Positions 1 through 6,204 of a stretch of DNA of 7,818 nucleotides are shown piece after piece. The notes below the pieces were generated by a model. That model was given only the letters and a program-made list of their open reading frames with translations, was not told where the DNA came from and ran no database searches. The translations under genes and the position numbers were made by a program. Position 1 is the first letter of the stretch, and each line of letters begins with the position of its first letter. The stretch spans positions 1-7,818 of the forward strand of contig JAAZOO010000452.1 in the NCBI GenBank assembly GCA_012797715.1, in the 5' to 3' direction. This DNA comes from Geobacteraceae bacterium (lineage in GTDB: Bacteria; Desulfobacterota; Desulfuromonadia; Geobacterales; Geobacteraceae).

Positions 1-1
1 C

Positions 2-532
2 AAGGATGTCCTTCTCACGCTGGTGGGAACGGTAGAGGAAATCCAGCGGAGGGAGTATTTCCGCCTGGATGTGATGATACCCTTTGTTCTGGACGTTCCC
101 GACACACAGCATGCGGGCGCCGTCAAGGAGATCTGGAACGCATCGCTTGCCCGCAACCGGAACGCGCCTCCCCCGAAAATGTTCCCCTCCGGGAGGGGCT
201 ACCGGGCCGTAACGAGCGACGGGAGGGAACTCCGGTCCGAAACCGTCAACCTGAGCGGCGGCGGCATGCGGGTCCGCATGAATTCGGAAATCCGCGTGGG
301 CCACCTGGCGAATGTGGACCTCTACATCCCCCTCCCCTCGCCAAGAGTCATCAGCGTCGTCGCCGAGGTGCTGCGCTGCAACGAAGTCACGCTGCGCATC
401 GAAAAGGAACCGGTCTTCATCCTTGCCATGAAGTTCATCCATATCGATGAAAAGGATCGCGAAGCGGTGATTGCATACATTTTCGCCGAGCAGAGAAAGC
501 AGCTCCAGTCGGAGACGGAGCGGGACATGTAG
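2..532 (+). CDS. PilZ-domain cyclic di-GMP receptor, YcgR-like flagellar brake (5' truncated)
   Basis: The reading frame is open to the left edge of the window. The GTG at 23 lies inside a typical domain junction (Leu-Val-Gly-Thr-Val-Glu-Glu-Ile-Gln-Arg-Arg), so the true start and an N-terminal YcgR-type domain are probably off-window. Both c-di-GMP-binding motifs of PilZ are intact: RxxxR inside QRREYFR (bases 50-64) and NxSxxG as NLSGGG (bases 248-265). Family knowledge: YcgR-like proteins bind c-di-GMP and slow or bias the flagellar motor. The two motifs are about 60 residues apart, longer than in a compact PilZ domain, because of a polar segment rich in Arg, Asn and Pro. The gene converges on motB with 21 bp between stop codons, so it is not in the mot transcript, but the position fits a motor-control role. 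PilZ is sure; partner and output are inferred. Confidence 0.9.
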   Translation, partial: KDVLLTLVGTVEEIQRREYFRLDVMIPFVLDVPDTQHAGAVKEIWNASLARNRNAPPPKMFPSGRGYRAVTSDGRELRSETVNLSGGGMRVRMNSEIRVGHLANVDLYIPLPSPRVISVVAEVLRCNEVTLRIEKEPVFILAMKFIHIDEKDREAVIAYIFAEQRKQLQSETERDM

Positions 533-553
533 CGGCTACACCCCAACGGCGCA

Positions 554-1468
554 TCACATGGCTCCGTGGGCTCCCCCTTCCCTCCTTGCGGATGCCGTGC
601 CCTGATCACCGGTCGCAGCGCCTCCGGGGGAAGGCGGAAGGACAGCCTGGCGGAAATCCTGAGGCTCGCTCTTTTCACCCTCCTCATTCAGCACCACGAT
701 ATCCACCCGCCGGTTTTTCGCCCTCCCCTCCGCCGTTCCGTTGTCCGCGACCGCCCGGTATTCCCCGTACCCCGCCGCTGAAAGGCTTTCTGGCTCGAAT
801 TTGTAGTATGACACCAGGTGGCGCACGATGTTGGTTGCCCTGGCGGTCGACAGTTCCCAATTGGAAGGAAACATCCGCGTGTTGATGGGCACGTTATCCG
901 TATGCCCTTCCACCCGAATCTGGTTGGAATAGTCGGCCAGCGACTCGGCTATCTTTGCCAGCAACGAGTAGGAGCTTACCTTGATCTCGGCGCTTCCCGA
1001 GTCGAAGAACCCCGCCTCCTTCAGGCTCACCACCAGGCCGCGACGGGTAATATCCAGGCTCACCTTGTCCTGCATTCCGTTCTTCAGCAGATAGGCCTCA
1101 AGGGCCGCCCGCGCATTCCGGAAATCCTTTTCGTCCCCCTTGTGTCTCGGTCTGGCGTTGCTCTTGCTGTCCTTGGTGAACGGCATCTGCGGATTCATCG
1201 GTCCGCGGCTGGCCGGGGGGGAAATGGCAGGGATCTGGCTCAATTCGGTGGAGTCCAGAACATTGACTTTGCTCATGGGACTGGACTTCGCGTATCCGAA
1301 GGACTCGCGGAGCGAGGCGATGACCTCCTCCACCTTGCGCTTGTCGGTCTGGGACATGGCGAACAGGGTCACGAACACGGCAAAGAGGAGCGTTACGAAA
1401 TCTGCGTACGAGACCATCCACCGTTCATGGTTGGCATGAGGCTCGGGTTTTTTCTTTCTTCGCGCCAT
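554..1468 (-). CDS. motB: Flagellar stator protein MotB (MotD-like)
   Basis: This is the stator subunit that anchors to peptidoglycan and carries the ion-binding aspartate. Of 304 residues, the N terminus is basic (ARRKKK), followed by one membrane helix at about 18-39. The helix starts NHERWMVSYADF, with the ion-binding Asp at residue 23. A linker of about 80 residues leads to an OmpA-like domain at about 120-260, with GHTDN at 188-192, SNWELSTARA at 202-211 and GRAKNRRVDI at 248-257. The NHERW-VSYADF start resembles the Pseudomonas MotD subfamily rather than E. coli MotB. About 44 residues of Gly/Ala/Ser/Pro-rich tail follow the OmpA domain. Its ATG directly follows the motA TAA with no gap, so the two are probably translationally coupled in the 1:1 transcript needed for the stator. 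Whether H+ or Na+ drives it cannot be told from sequence alone. Confidence 0.96.
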   Translation of the reverse strand: MARRKKKPEPHANHERWMVSYADFVTLLFAVFVTLFAMSQTDKRKVEEVIASLRESFGYAKSSPMSKVNVLDSTELSQIPAISPPASRGPMNPQMPFTKDSKSNARPRHKGDEKDFRNARAALEAYLLKNGMQDKVSLDITRRGLVVSLKEAGFFDSGSAEIKVSSYSLLAKIAESLADYSNQIRVEGHTDNVPINTRMFPSNWELSTARATNIVRHLVSYYKFEPESLSAAGYGEYRAVADNGTAEGRAKNRRVDIVVLNEEGEKSEPQDFRQAVLPPSPGGAATGDQGTASARREGGAHGAM

Positions 1469-2236
1469 TTACTTCGCCTTCTTCTCATCCCCGCTCTGGA
1501 CCAGGAATGAGCGCAGTTTCTGCTCGATGTAGTGGGGATTCTCCCCGTTCTGGATTGCGGTAAGCCCTTCGATAATCATCCGTTTGTGGAGCAGTTCCTG
1601 CTTGATGCGGTGCTTGAGCTTGGTGGCGAAGGGGAGACAGATGATATTGGCGGTCATGAGACCGTAGATGGTGGCCACGAAGGCCACTGCGATCCCGGCG
1701 CCCAGTTTGGAGGTGTCCGCCAGGTTGTTCATGACGTGGATGAGACCGAGAACCGCGCCGATGATGCCGATGGTGGGGGCATATCCGCCCATTGCTTCGT
1801 AGAACTCTGCGCTTCCCTTTGCATGTTCCTCAAAGGTGTCCAGTTCCGTTTCCATGGTTTCCTGCAGTTTCTGGGGGTCGATGCCGTCCACCACCAGGGA
1901 TATCCCCTTGCGTGTGAAGCGGTCCTTGGCGTTCTGCGCTTCCTGCTCCAGGGATATGAGCCCGTTCTTCCGGGCCTTGGCGGCGTAGCCGATGATCTCC
2001 TTGATGATCCCCTCGCTGTTCTGGGCCTCCGCGAACAGCACCCGTTTTGCATCCTTTACGGCCTGGAGGATCGTGGAAAGGGGGAAACTGACACACGCCG
2101 CGCCGAAGGTGCCTCCCAGAACGATGAGGGCTGCGGTGGGCTGAAGGATGGCGCTCACATGCCCCCCTTCCAGTATCTGGCCGCCCACTACCGCGCCGAA
2201 ACCGAGCACAAGTCCGATGATGGTCGCTATATCCAT
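1469..2236 (-). CDS. motA: Flagellar stator protein MotA (MotC-like)
   Basis: This is the inner-membrane ion-channel subunit that presses on the FliG rotor ring. Its 255 residues match the short MotA/MotC type (E. coli MotA is about 295). The start MDIATIIGLVLGFGAVVGGQ is the first membrane helix and a second follows at about 33-53. The cytoplasmic loop holds Arg89 and Glu97, with the same 8-residue spacing as the E. coli rotor-contact residues Arg90 and Glu98. Helix 3 contains APTIGIIGAVLGLI and helix 4 ends in CLPFATKLK. The prolines at 154 and 202 correspond to the conserved pair (Pro173 and Pro222 in E. coli) that couple ion flow to movement. AGGGG lies 11 bases before the ATG. The flbD-motA-motB order is common in non-enteric flagellar clusters. 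The gene is separated from flbD by 102 bp with no visible terminator, so it is likely cotranscribed with it. Confidence 0.96.
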   Translation of the reverse strand: MDIATIIGLVLGFGAVVGGQILEGGHVSAILQPTAALIVLGGTFGAACVSFPLSTILQAVKDAKRVLFAEAQNSEGIIKEIIGYAAKARKNGLISLEQEAQNAKDRFTRKGISLVVDGIDPQKLQETMETELDTFEEHAKGSAEFYEAMGGYAPTIGIIGAVLGLIHVMNNLADTSKLGAGIAVAFVATIYGLMTANIICLPFATKLKHRIKQELLHKRMIIEGLTAIQNGENPHYIEQKLRSFLVQSGDEKKAK

Positions 2237-2338
2237 ATGAATACGATCCCCTGCCTATGGTCCCCCGAAGCGGGGAAGATGGAAACGGCGCGGCACTCAC
2301 GGGGAGCGGACAGCGCCGAAGGGTTGCCCCTGTGCGCC

Positions 2339-2617
2339 CTACGCGTCACTCTCCCTGTCCGGCGCGGCAAGGACCGGACGGAAAGAGCCGGCAAGACCCT
2401 TGCGAAGGTACCTTCCGCCGTCGCCCCGCTGGGCGCGGGTTACCACCCGGGACCTGAAGCGGACAATCTCCTCGATGATGACGGACGCCTTCTCCCGCAC
2501 CAGGTAACGCTTGCCGTTGATGAGGGTTATGTGTGTATCCGGAGTCTCCTCGATTATCTCTATCAGATCCTCATTCAGGTACATCTCGCTGCGGTCAAGC
2601 CTTGTCACACGTATCAT
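2339..2617 (-). CDS. flbD: FlbD-family flagellar protein
   Basis: This is a small protein of 92 residues. Its first 55 or so match the FlbD family seen next to motA in many bacteria: MIRVTRLDRSEMYLNEDLIE, then IEETPDTHITLINGKRYLV. This is the short FlbD family, not the Caulobacter sigma-54 activator that shares the name. Its biochemical role is not established. The C-terminal third (from about residue 60, RAQRGDGGRYLRKGL) is basic and longer than the usual family core, and may be a lineage-specific tail. A purine-rich site (AAGGGGG) lies 12 bases before the ATG. It is the first gene after a rho-independent terminator and a sigma-54-type promoter, so it probably heads the flbD-motA-motB transcript. 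Confidence 0.88.
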   Translation of the reverse strand: MIRVTRLDRSEMYLNEDLIEIIEETPDTHITLINGKRYLVREKASVIIEEIVRFRSRVVTRAQRGDGGRYLRKGLAGSFRPVLAAPDRESDA

Positions 2618-2668
2618 AGGTCACCGTTGCCCCCTTCTCTTTCTTTCGGACAGCCCACGATTTTCTTG

Positions 2669-2685
2669 AGCACTATCTGTGCCAA
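2669..2685 (-). promoter_or_regulatory. Sigma-54 (RpoN) -24/-12 promoter for flbD-motA-motB
   Basis: Reading on the minus strand, TTGGCAC (2685-2679) is a full match to the -24 element. GTGCT (2673-2669) matches the -12 element TTGCW at four of five bases. The invariant GG (2683-2682) and GC (2671-2670) are separated by exactly 10 bases, as sigma-54 requires. Transcription would start near 2658, about 41 bases before the flbD ATG. It lies just downstream of the terminator that closes the upstream operon, which is where a new promoter is needed. A sigma-54 promoter needs an enhancer-binding activator, which is not encoded here. Confidence 0.72.
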
Positions 2686-2721
2686 TCCACCTGAAACGTG
2701 ATTCCCCAAGGGCTTCCGGAC

Positions 2722-2757
2722 AAAAAAAGGCCACACGGCGCGCATCACCGTCTGGCC
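2722..2757 (-). terminator. Rho-independent terminator of the flgJMNKL transcript
   Basis: On the minus strand a stem of GGCCA and ACGG pairs with CCGT and TGGCC. There is one internal G-G mismatch and a 9-base loop (2739-2747). Seven consecutive T follow at once (2728-2722). It is the only strong intrinsic terminator I see in the window, about 256 bases after the flgL stop. It separates the flgJMNKL run from flbD-motAB. The plus-strand reading lacks a T-run, so it acts in one direction. Confidence 0.85.
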
Positions 2758-2775
2758 TTCAGGGGAAACGTAGCA

Positions 2776-2819
2776 ACCTGAAAACGGCAGGTGGAGTCGT
2801 CCGGAGAAAACGGCTCCGG
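2776..2819. repeat. Twin hairpins with identical 7-base loops
   Basis: Two perfect inverted repeats lie side by side. The first is ACCTG/CAGGT (2776-2780 with 2788-2792). The second is CCGGAG/CTCCGG (2801-2806 with 2814-2819). Both enclose the same loop, AAAACGG in plus orientation (2781-2787 and 2807-2813), that is CCGUUUU in a minus-strand RNA. Eight bases separate them. A further arm pair, GCAAC (2773-2777) and GTTGC (2828-2832), could enclose both but would compete with part of the first stem. Different stems around a conserved loop suggest an RNA element or a palindromic intergenic repeat. An operator for the activator of the nearby sigma-54 promoter is also possible, as the sites lie about 118-161 bases upstream of its predicted start. 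Confidence 0.5.
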
Positions 2820-3013
2820 CCTGATTCGTTGCCGCTCCAGGGGAATGGAAAGCCGGCAGCCCATGCTCTTGGCCCCCCGGCTGAGTTCATCGGCCGGAGC
2901 GCAATGCTCGTAGTGCGGCAGGAGCAGGCCGGAGGCAAGGAAGGATGACTCCCCGTGCCGGATTCAGGATCAATGGTACTGCCGGTACAGCGTGCGCACG
3001 GCCTGTGCCGCGC

Positions 3014-3904
3014 TCACAGGTAGTCGAGCAACGACAGCTGGCTGATCTTCGCCGTTGCCGACAGGGCGGCCTCGAATGCCGTCTGCTGCTGATTCAGTTC
3101 CACCGCCGCCTGTATCATGTCGATTCCCTGTGTATCTTCCATGATGCCGGTGAGGGTGGCCTGATCGCGCGTTATCATCGTCTTCGCGCTGTCCATGCGG
3201 TTCAGCCTGCCGGAAACATCGCTGATGGCGTTGGCGATCTGCTTCATCCCCTCATCCAGCTTTGACGCCTCCGCCTGAATGGTCGGTGAATCATTATTTT
3301 TCACCGCCGTTATCAGGTTGTCGAATGTCTGGAGAATATCCACGGAGCCGTAACTGCCCGTACCCTTCAGCAGCAAGTCGCCGGTGATGTTCATCGCCGC
3401 CAGGGAACCGCGGTCAATCTCCACGGAAATGTCGTCACCGGAACCGTGGTAGGTGTTGTCGCTCTTGGAGAACGGCGCGGTGTCCGTCTTGAATCCCGCG
3501 AACAGGTACTGATCGCCCAGTTGGGTGTTCCCCATGTCAATCAACTGTTTTTTCAGTTCCGAAAGCTGCACGGCCGCATTTTCCCTGACCGTGGCGTCGC
3601 TGCTGCCGCTGCCGACGGTTCCGGCGGTTTTCCGCGCCTCGGCGAGTATTTTGACCATCCCTTCCAGGGCGGTTTCGGACATGTTCAGCCAGAGGGTTCC
3701 CTTGGTGATGTTGCTCAGGTACTGCTCTCCCTCCTCCAGCTTGCTTTCCATATCCAGCAGCTGCCGGGTGGTAATGGGATCGTCGCTGGGCCGGTTCACC
3801 ACGGCGCCGGATGCGATCTGCTCCTGCAGACGCCCCAGCACCGTTCTCCCCTTCTGAAGATTATACAGCGCATTATCCGCCGTCATACCCGGAGTAACTC
3901 TCAT
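3014..3904 (-). CDS. flgL: Hook-filament junction protein FlgL (HAP3)
   Basis: This is the second hook-filament junction protein. It is exported by the flagellar type III system and sits between FlgK and the filament. The 296 residues are close to the usual 300-317. The N-terminal flagellin-like helix reads MRVTPGMTADNALYNLQKG, then ASGAVVNRPSDDP at 31-43, the conserved junction/flagellin signature. The C-terminal helix (274-296, QTAFEAALSATAKISQLSLL) is the other half of the D0 coiled coil. The middle is variable and Gly/Asp/Ser-rich. There is a strong ribosome site, GAGGAGAGGGGAT, right before the ATG, and only 11 bp separate it from the flgK stop. FlgN, encoded two genes upstream, is the expected export chaperone. 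It is the last gene before the terminator. Confidence 0.96.
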   Translation of the reverse strand: MRVTPGMTADNALYNLQKGRTVLGRLQEQIASGAVVNRPSDDPITTRQLLDMESKLEEGEQYLSNITKGTLWLNMSETALEGMVKILAEARKTAGTVGSGSSDATVRENAAVQLSELKKQLIDMGNTQLGDQYLFAGFKTDTAPFSKSDNTYHGSGDDISVEIDRGSLAAMNITGDLLLKGTGSYGSVDILQTFDNLITAVKNNDSPTIQAEASKLDEGMKQIANAISDVSGRLNRMDSAKTMITRDQATLTGIMEDTQGIDMIQAAVELNQQQTAFEAALSATAKISQLSLLDYL

Positions 3905-3915
3905 ATCCCCTCTCC

Positions 3916-5349
3916 TCAGCGAATCATGCCCATGACCGTATCCAGCATATCCGATGCCGCGGTTATCATCCGCGCCGAAGCCTCGAAGGCACGCTGGTAT
4001 TTGATCAGGTTCGTCAACTCCTCGTCCAGCGACACCCCTGAATTGGATTCCCGAAGTGTCTTGAGCTGCTTGAGGAAACTCTGGTTCTGCACCGTCGTAT
4101 TTTCCGCGTTCTGGGTATCGACGCCCACCTTGCTGACAAGGGCGTTGTAGTAACTGGAAACGGTTGTTTTCGTCGGCGTCCCGTCCACGGTGAAGGTCAG
4201 GGACGCGTTCTTCAGTTGCGCAAGCGCCAGAGCATTCTTGTTGTCTCCCGGCCCGCTGAGGAACGAAGTGGGATCCTGGGCCGCGGCGGCAATCTTGTCC
4301 GGTGTCAGTGCGCTGTTGAGGCGGATGGAGGCGCTGGTGACACCTGCAGGATCAAAGAAAGCATTCTGGGTGCCGTCCAGTCCGTAGCCGCTCATATGCT
4401 GGGAATTCACCGCGCTGACCAGCTGGTTCGCCATTTCGTCAAGCCGCGCCAGGTACCCGGGCACGATTTGGTCCCGCACCTGGAGCGTGCCGCCGATCTC
4501 CCCCAGACTGTTATCCGTCCCGCCGATGGTATCCGTCACATCGGTTGACGCGCCGCCGCCGATGGGGGTGAACAGAATCCTGTTCAGGCCCGTCGACGGA
4601 TCATCCCCCGTTGAAAGGGCAGCATACCTGTTTCCCTGGACCAGGGTCTCGCCCCCCGGAAGCGTGAGTGTCATGGTTCCGTCACTCTGTTCCGAATACC
4701 CGACACCGACCTTCACGGCAAGCTGCTGAACCTGGTAGTCACGCTGATCCCTCAATTCGTTTGCGTTGCCCCCCAGCCGCTCGGTCTGGAGGATCTGCTC
4801 GTTGAGAGAGGCAATGCTCTTTGCGTAGTCGGTTATGCTGCGGGTGATTCCGTCAAGGGAACTGTCCGCGTTCTGCAGGGAGTCGCCCAGATTGGCGCTC
4901 ATTCTGTGAAAGGTGTCCACGAGGGTCTGGGATCGGGCGAGCACCGTCTGCCGTTCCGCAGTTCCCGAGGCGTTCGTGGACAGATCCTCCCAGGAATCGA
5001 AAAAGTCCTGCACCGACTGGCCGAGTCCTTCGGTGGAAAGCTCATTGAAAAAGGGCTCAATCTGATTCAGCGCCGCCTCTTTCACCGAGCTCTCGCCAGA
5101 AGAGCTGTTTCCCTTCACCAGTTGCAGCTGCAGCAGCTCGTCATGGTTGCGCTGCACTGCGGCAAGCTGCACGCCGGTGCCGAGGGGAAAGCCGTTGGCG
5201 TTGTTGGTGGGGCCGGTCTTGAACACGACGGTCTGGCGGGAGTAACCGTCGGTGTTTACATTGGCGATATTCTCGCTCGTCACCTCAATGGCGACACGCG
5301 CCATGGTGATGCCGCTGGTGGCGATATTGAGGAGGCTGTTGATACCCAT
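3916..5349 (-). CDS. flgK: Hook-filament junction protein FlgK (HAP1)
   Basis: This is the first hook-filament junction protein, placed on the finished hook and needed for filament assembly. Of 477 residues (E. coli has 547), the N-terminal rod-type domain reads MGINSLLNIATSGITMARVA, then SENIANVNTDGYSRQ at 25-39. The C terminus (442-477) has TNLIKYQRAFEASARMITAA and ends in VMGMIR, as in the family. The shorter length comes from the variable middle domain. The ATG overlaps the flgN stop by one base (TAATG), with GGAGAG upstream inside flgN, so coupling to the chaperone gene is likely. The flgM-flgN-flgK-flgL order is also found in Bacillus subtilis. Confidence 0.97.
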   Translation of the reverse strand: MGINSLLNIATSGITMARVAIEVTSENIANVNTDGYSRQTVVFKTGPTNNANGFPLGTGVQLAAVQRNHDELLQLQLVKGNSSSGESSVKEAALNQIEPFFNELSTEGLGQSVQDFFDSWEDLSTNASGTAERQTVLARSQTLVDTFHRMSANLGDSLQNADSSLDGITRSITDYAKSIASLNEQILQTERLGGNANELRDQRDYQVQQLAVKVGVGYSEQSDGTMTLTLPGGETLVQGNRYAALSTGDDPSTGLNRILFTPIGGGASTDVTDTIGGTDNSLGEIGGTLQVRDQIVPGYLARLDEMANQLVSAVNSQHMSGYGLDGTQNAFFDPAGVTSASIRLNSALTPDKIAAAAQDPTSFLSGPGDNKNALALAQLKNASLTFTVDGTPTKTTVSSYYNALVSKVGVDTQNAENTTVQNQSFLKQLKTLRESNSGVSLDEELTNLIKYQRAFEASARMITAASDMLDTVMGMIR

Positions 5350-5846
5350 TAAATCTCTCCACTGAGCAGCCTGCCTCCCGAAACGCGGGAGACCATACGC
5401 CCGGATCCGCAGTACGTGTCGGCGCAGCCCAGACTTTTGTTATAAAACTCCAGGGATCGGTTCACCATGCGCAGGGAACCGTAAAGGAGGTCGCGGTTGC
5501 GCCTGTTGCTCCTATTCAGGGTGTCGATCAACTCCACAATCCGCGCGCGGGCCGCGGAGAGGGTCGCACCCCTCCGGGGCTCCACGGCCGCCGCCAGGTG
5601 GGAAAGGGTTGCGTCGCAGGGCAGTCCTGCTTCCTGCACGGCGTCTGCCAGCGCCTTCTTGCAGTCGGTTTTCGCCCCTTCGAGACGCGCTATGATATCC
5701 GCCTTGTTCGCCCGCTCTTCCTCCAGGCCTGCTGCGTTCAAACGGACAATCATCTCCCTTTCCCGGTCCAGAAGCATCACGAGTTCCTCCAGGAGTTCCC
5801 GCTTCACCGCAAGGCACGCGCCAAGGGTATCAATTCCATCTCCCAT
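5349..5846 (-). CDS. flgN: FlgN-type export chaperone for FlgK/FlgL
   Basis: This is the likely type III export chaperone for the junction proteins. The 165 residues are almost all helix, as expected for FlgN: a first coiled coil at about 14-70 and a second at 97-137. The second contains LNRSNRRNRDLLYGSLRMVN, then RSLEFY, a signature of FlgN proteins, and a short Gly-rich tail follows (CADTYCGSGRMVSRVSGG). The substrates FlgK and FlgL are encoded directly downstream. The ATG follows the flgM TAA with no gap, and the stop overlaps the flgK start. In Salmonella FlgN also affects flgM translation; whether that applies here is unknown. Sequence similarity within the family is low, so the call rests on the tail motif, size and position. 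Five cysteines are somewhat unusual. Confidence 0.88.
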   Translation of the reverse strand: MGDGIDTLGACLAVKRELLEELVMLLDREREMIVRLNAAGLEEERANKADIIARLEGAKTDCKKALADAVQEAGLPCDATLSHLAAAVEPRRGATLSAARARIVELIDTLNRSNRRNRDLLYGSLRMVNRSLEFYNKSLGCADTYCGSGRMVSRVSGGRLLSGEI

Positions 5847-6161
5847 TTATTCTTCTCCATCTGTGACGTCGATACCCATGGAGCGCAGCATCTTCTCCGC
5901 AACCTCGATGCCGCTCACCCTGTACGTCCCGTCCGCTATCCTGCTTTTAATCGATTCGATTTTCCCGCTGTTTGTGGAGGGCAGGGAGGCCACCGTTGCC
6001 GTCAATTTCTCCACATCCCGCAGACTGACGGAGAGCTCCACGCGATCGCCTGCCTGGCCGCGGGTTCGCTCAGAGCCTGAAGGCATCTTTTCCCTGGTCT
6101 CGATAGCCTGGTTCCGCGAACCACGCAGCGGGCTGTTGCTTAGGTCATGGGATACTTTCAT
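5847..6161 (-). CDS. flgM: Anti-sigma-28 factor FlgM
   Basis: FlgM binds sigma-28 (FliA) and blocks filament-class genes until it is exported through the finished hook. The 104 residues from the chosen start fit the family (about 90-105). The N-terminal half (MKVSHDLSNSPLRGSRNQAI) is polar and likely unfolded. The C-terminal half carries the sigma-binding pattern DRVELSVSLRDVEKL (39-53) and KIESIKSRIADGTYRVSGIE (67-86), then VAEKML. The frame is open back to 6350, with another ATG at 6239 inside flgJ that would give 130 residues. I prefer 6161 because MKV is a typical FlgM beginning and the longer forms overlap flgJ and lack a good ribosome site. It lies 37 bp after flgJ and abuts flgN. Because a sigma-28 promoter precedes flgJ, FlgM probably limits its own transcription. 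Confidence 0.9.
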   Translation of the reverse strand: MKVSHDLSNSPLRGSRNQAIETREKMPSGSERTRGQAGDRVELSVSLRDVEKLTATVASLPSTNSGKIESIKSRIADGTYRVSGIEVAEKMLRSMGIDVTDGEE

Positions 6162-6176
6162 GTCGGTGCCTGCACT

Positions 6177-6204
6177 CCCTGAAACCGTTTCGTGCGCTTC
6201 AGGG
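6177..6204 (-). promoter_or_regulatory. Stem-loop joining the flgJ stop codon to the flgM ribosome site
   Basis: In the mRNA sense a perfect 7-bp stem forms between CCCTGAA (6204-6198) and TTCAGGG (6183-6177) with a 14-base loop. The left arm contains the flgJ TGA stop (6201-6199). The right arm covers part of AGGGAG (6180-6175), a plausible but distant ribosome site for flgM, 13 bases before its ATG. A ribosome finishing flgJ would open the stem, so the layout fits translational coupling. A weaker AGG (6171-6169) lies outside the stem. The function is inferred. Confidence 0.42.

Larger units (their letters stand above)
2618..3013. other. 396-base intergenic region between flgL and flbD
   Basis: No recognisable gene is present on either strand. 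Reading along the minus strand it holds about 256 bases after the flgL stop, which include two hairpins with the same loop (2776-2819). A rho-independent terminator (2722-2757), a sigma-54-type promoter (2669-2685) and a leader of about 41 bases before flbD follow. One minus-strand frame is open for 72 codons (2963-2748) and contains an ATG at 2864 that would give 39 residues ending inside the terminator loop. It resembles no family I recognise. Neither CsrA nor FliW, which follow flgL in clusters such as that of Bacillus subtilis, can be read here. Confidence 0.75.

Noticed and set aside
533..553. Bidirectional terminator between the PilZ gene and motB
   Set aside because: The 21-base gap contains no inverted repeat or T-run; any terminators would have to lie inside the opposing genes and none was seen.
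2263..2275. Small hairpin (CCCCG/CGGGG, 3-base loop) between flbD and motA
   Set aside because: It has only 5 bp and no T-run, so it is not a terminator. It could be structure in the leader, but nothing else supports a role.
2237..2338. Possible sigma-54 promoter directly before motA
   Set aside because: A GG-N10-GC spacing can be found, but the flanking bases fit the -24 and -12 consensus poorly. The site upstream of flbD is far better.
1532..2701. Plus-strand open frame of 389 codons opposite motA and flbD
   Set aside because: It is a high-GC shadow of motA and flbD, which are unmistakable in the other strand. Its His/Gly/Asp-rich composition is typical of an antisense frame.
2776..2832. 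Cyclic di-GMP (GEMM-type) riboswitch in the flgL-flbD gap
   Set aside because: Such riboswitches would suit this kind of organism, but the conserved core sequences are absent and the two same-loop hairpins do not match the known fold.
2679..2948. Plus-strand open frame of 89 codons in the flgL-flbD gap
   Set aside because: It overlaps the terminator and the sigma-54 promoter, has skewed Arg/Lys/Gly/Pro composition and resembles no family.
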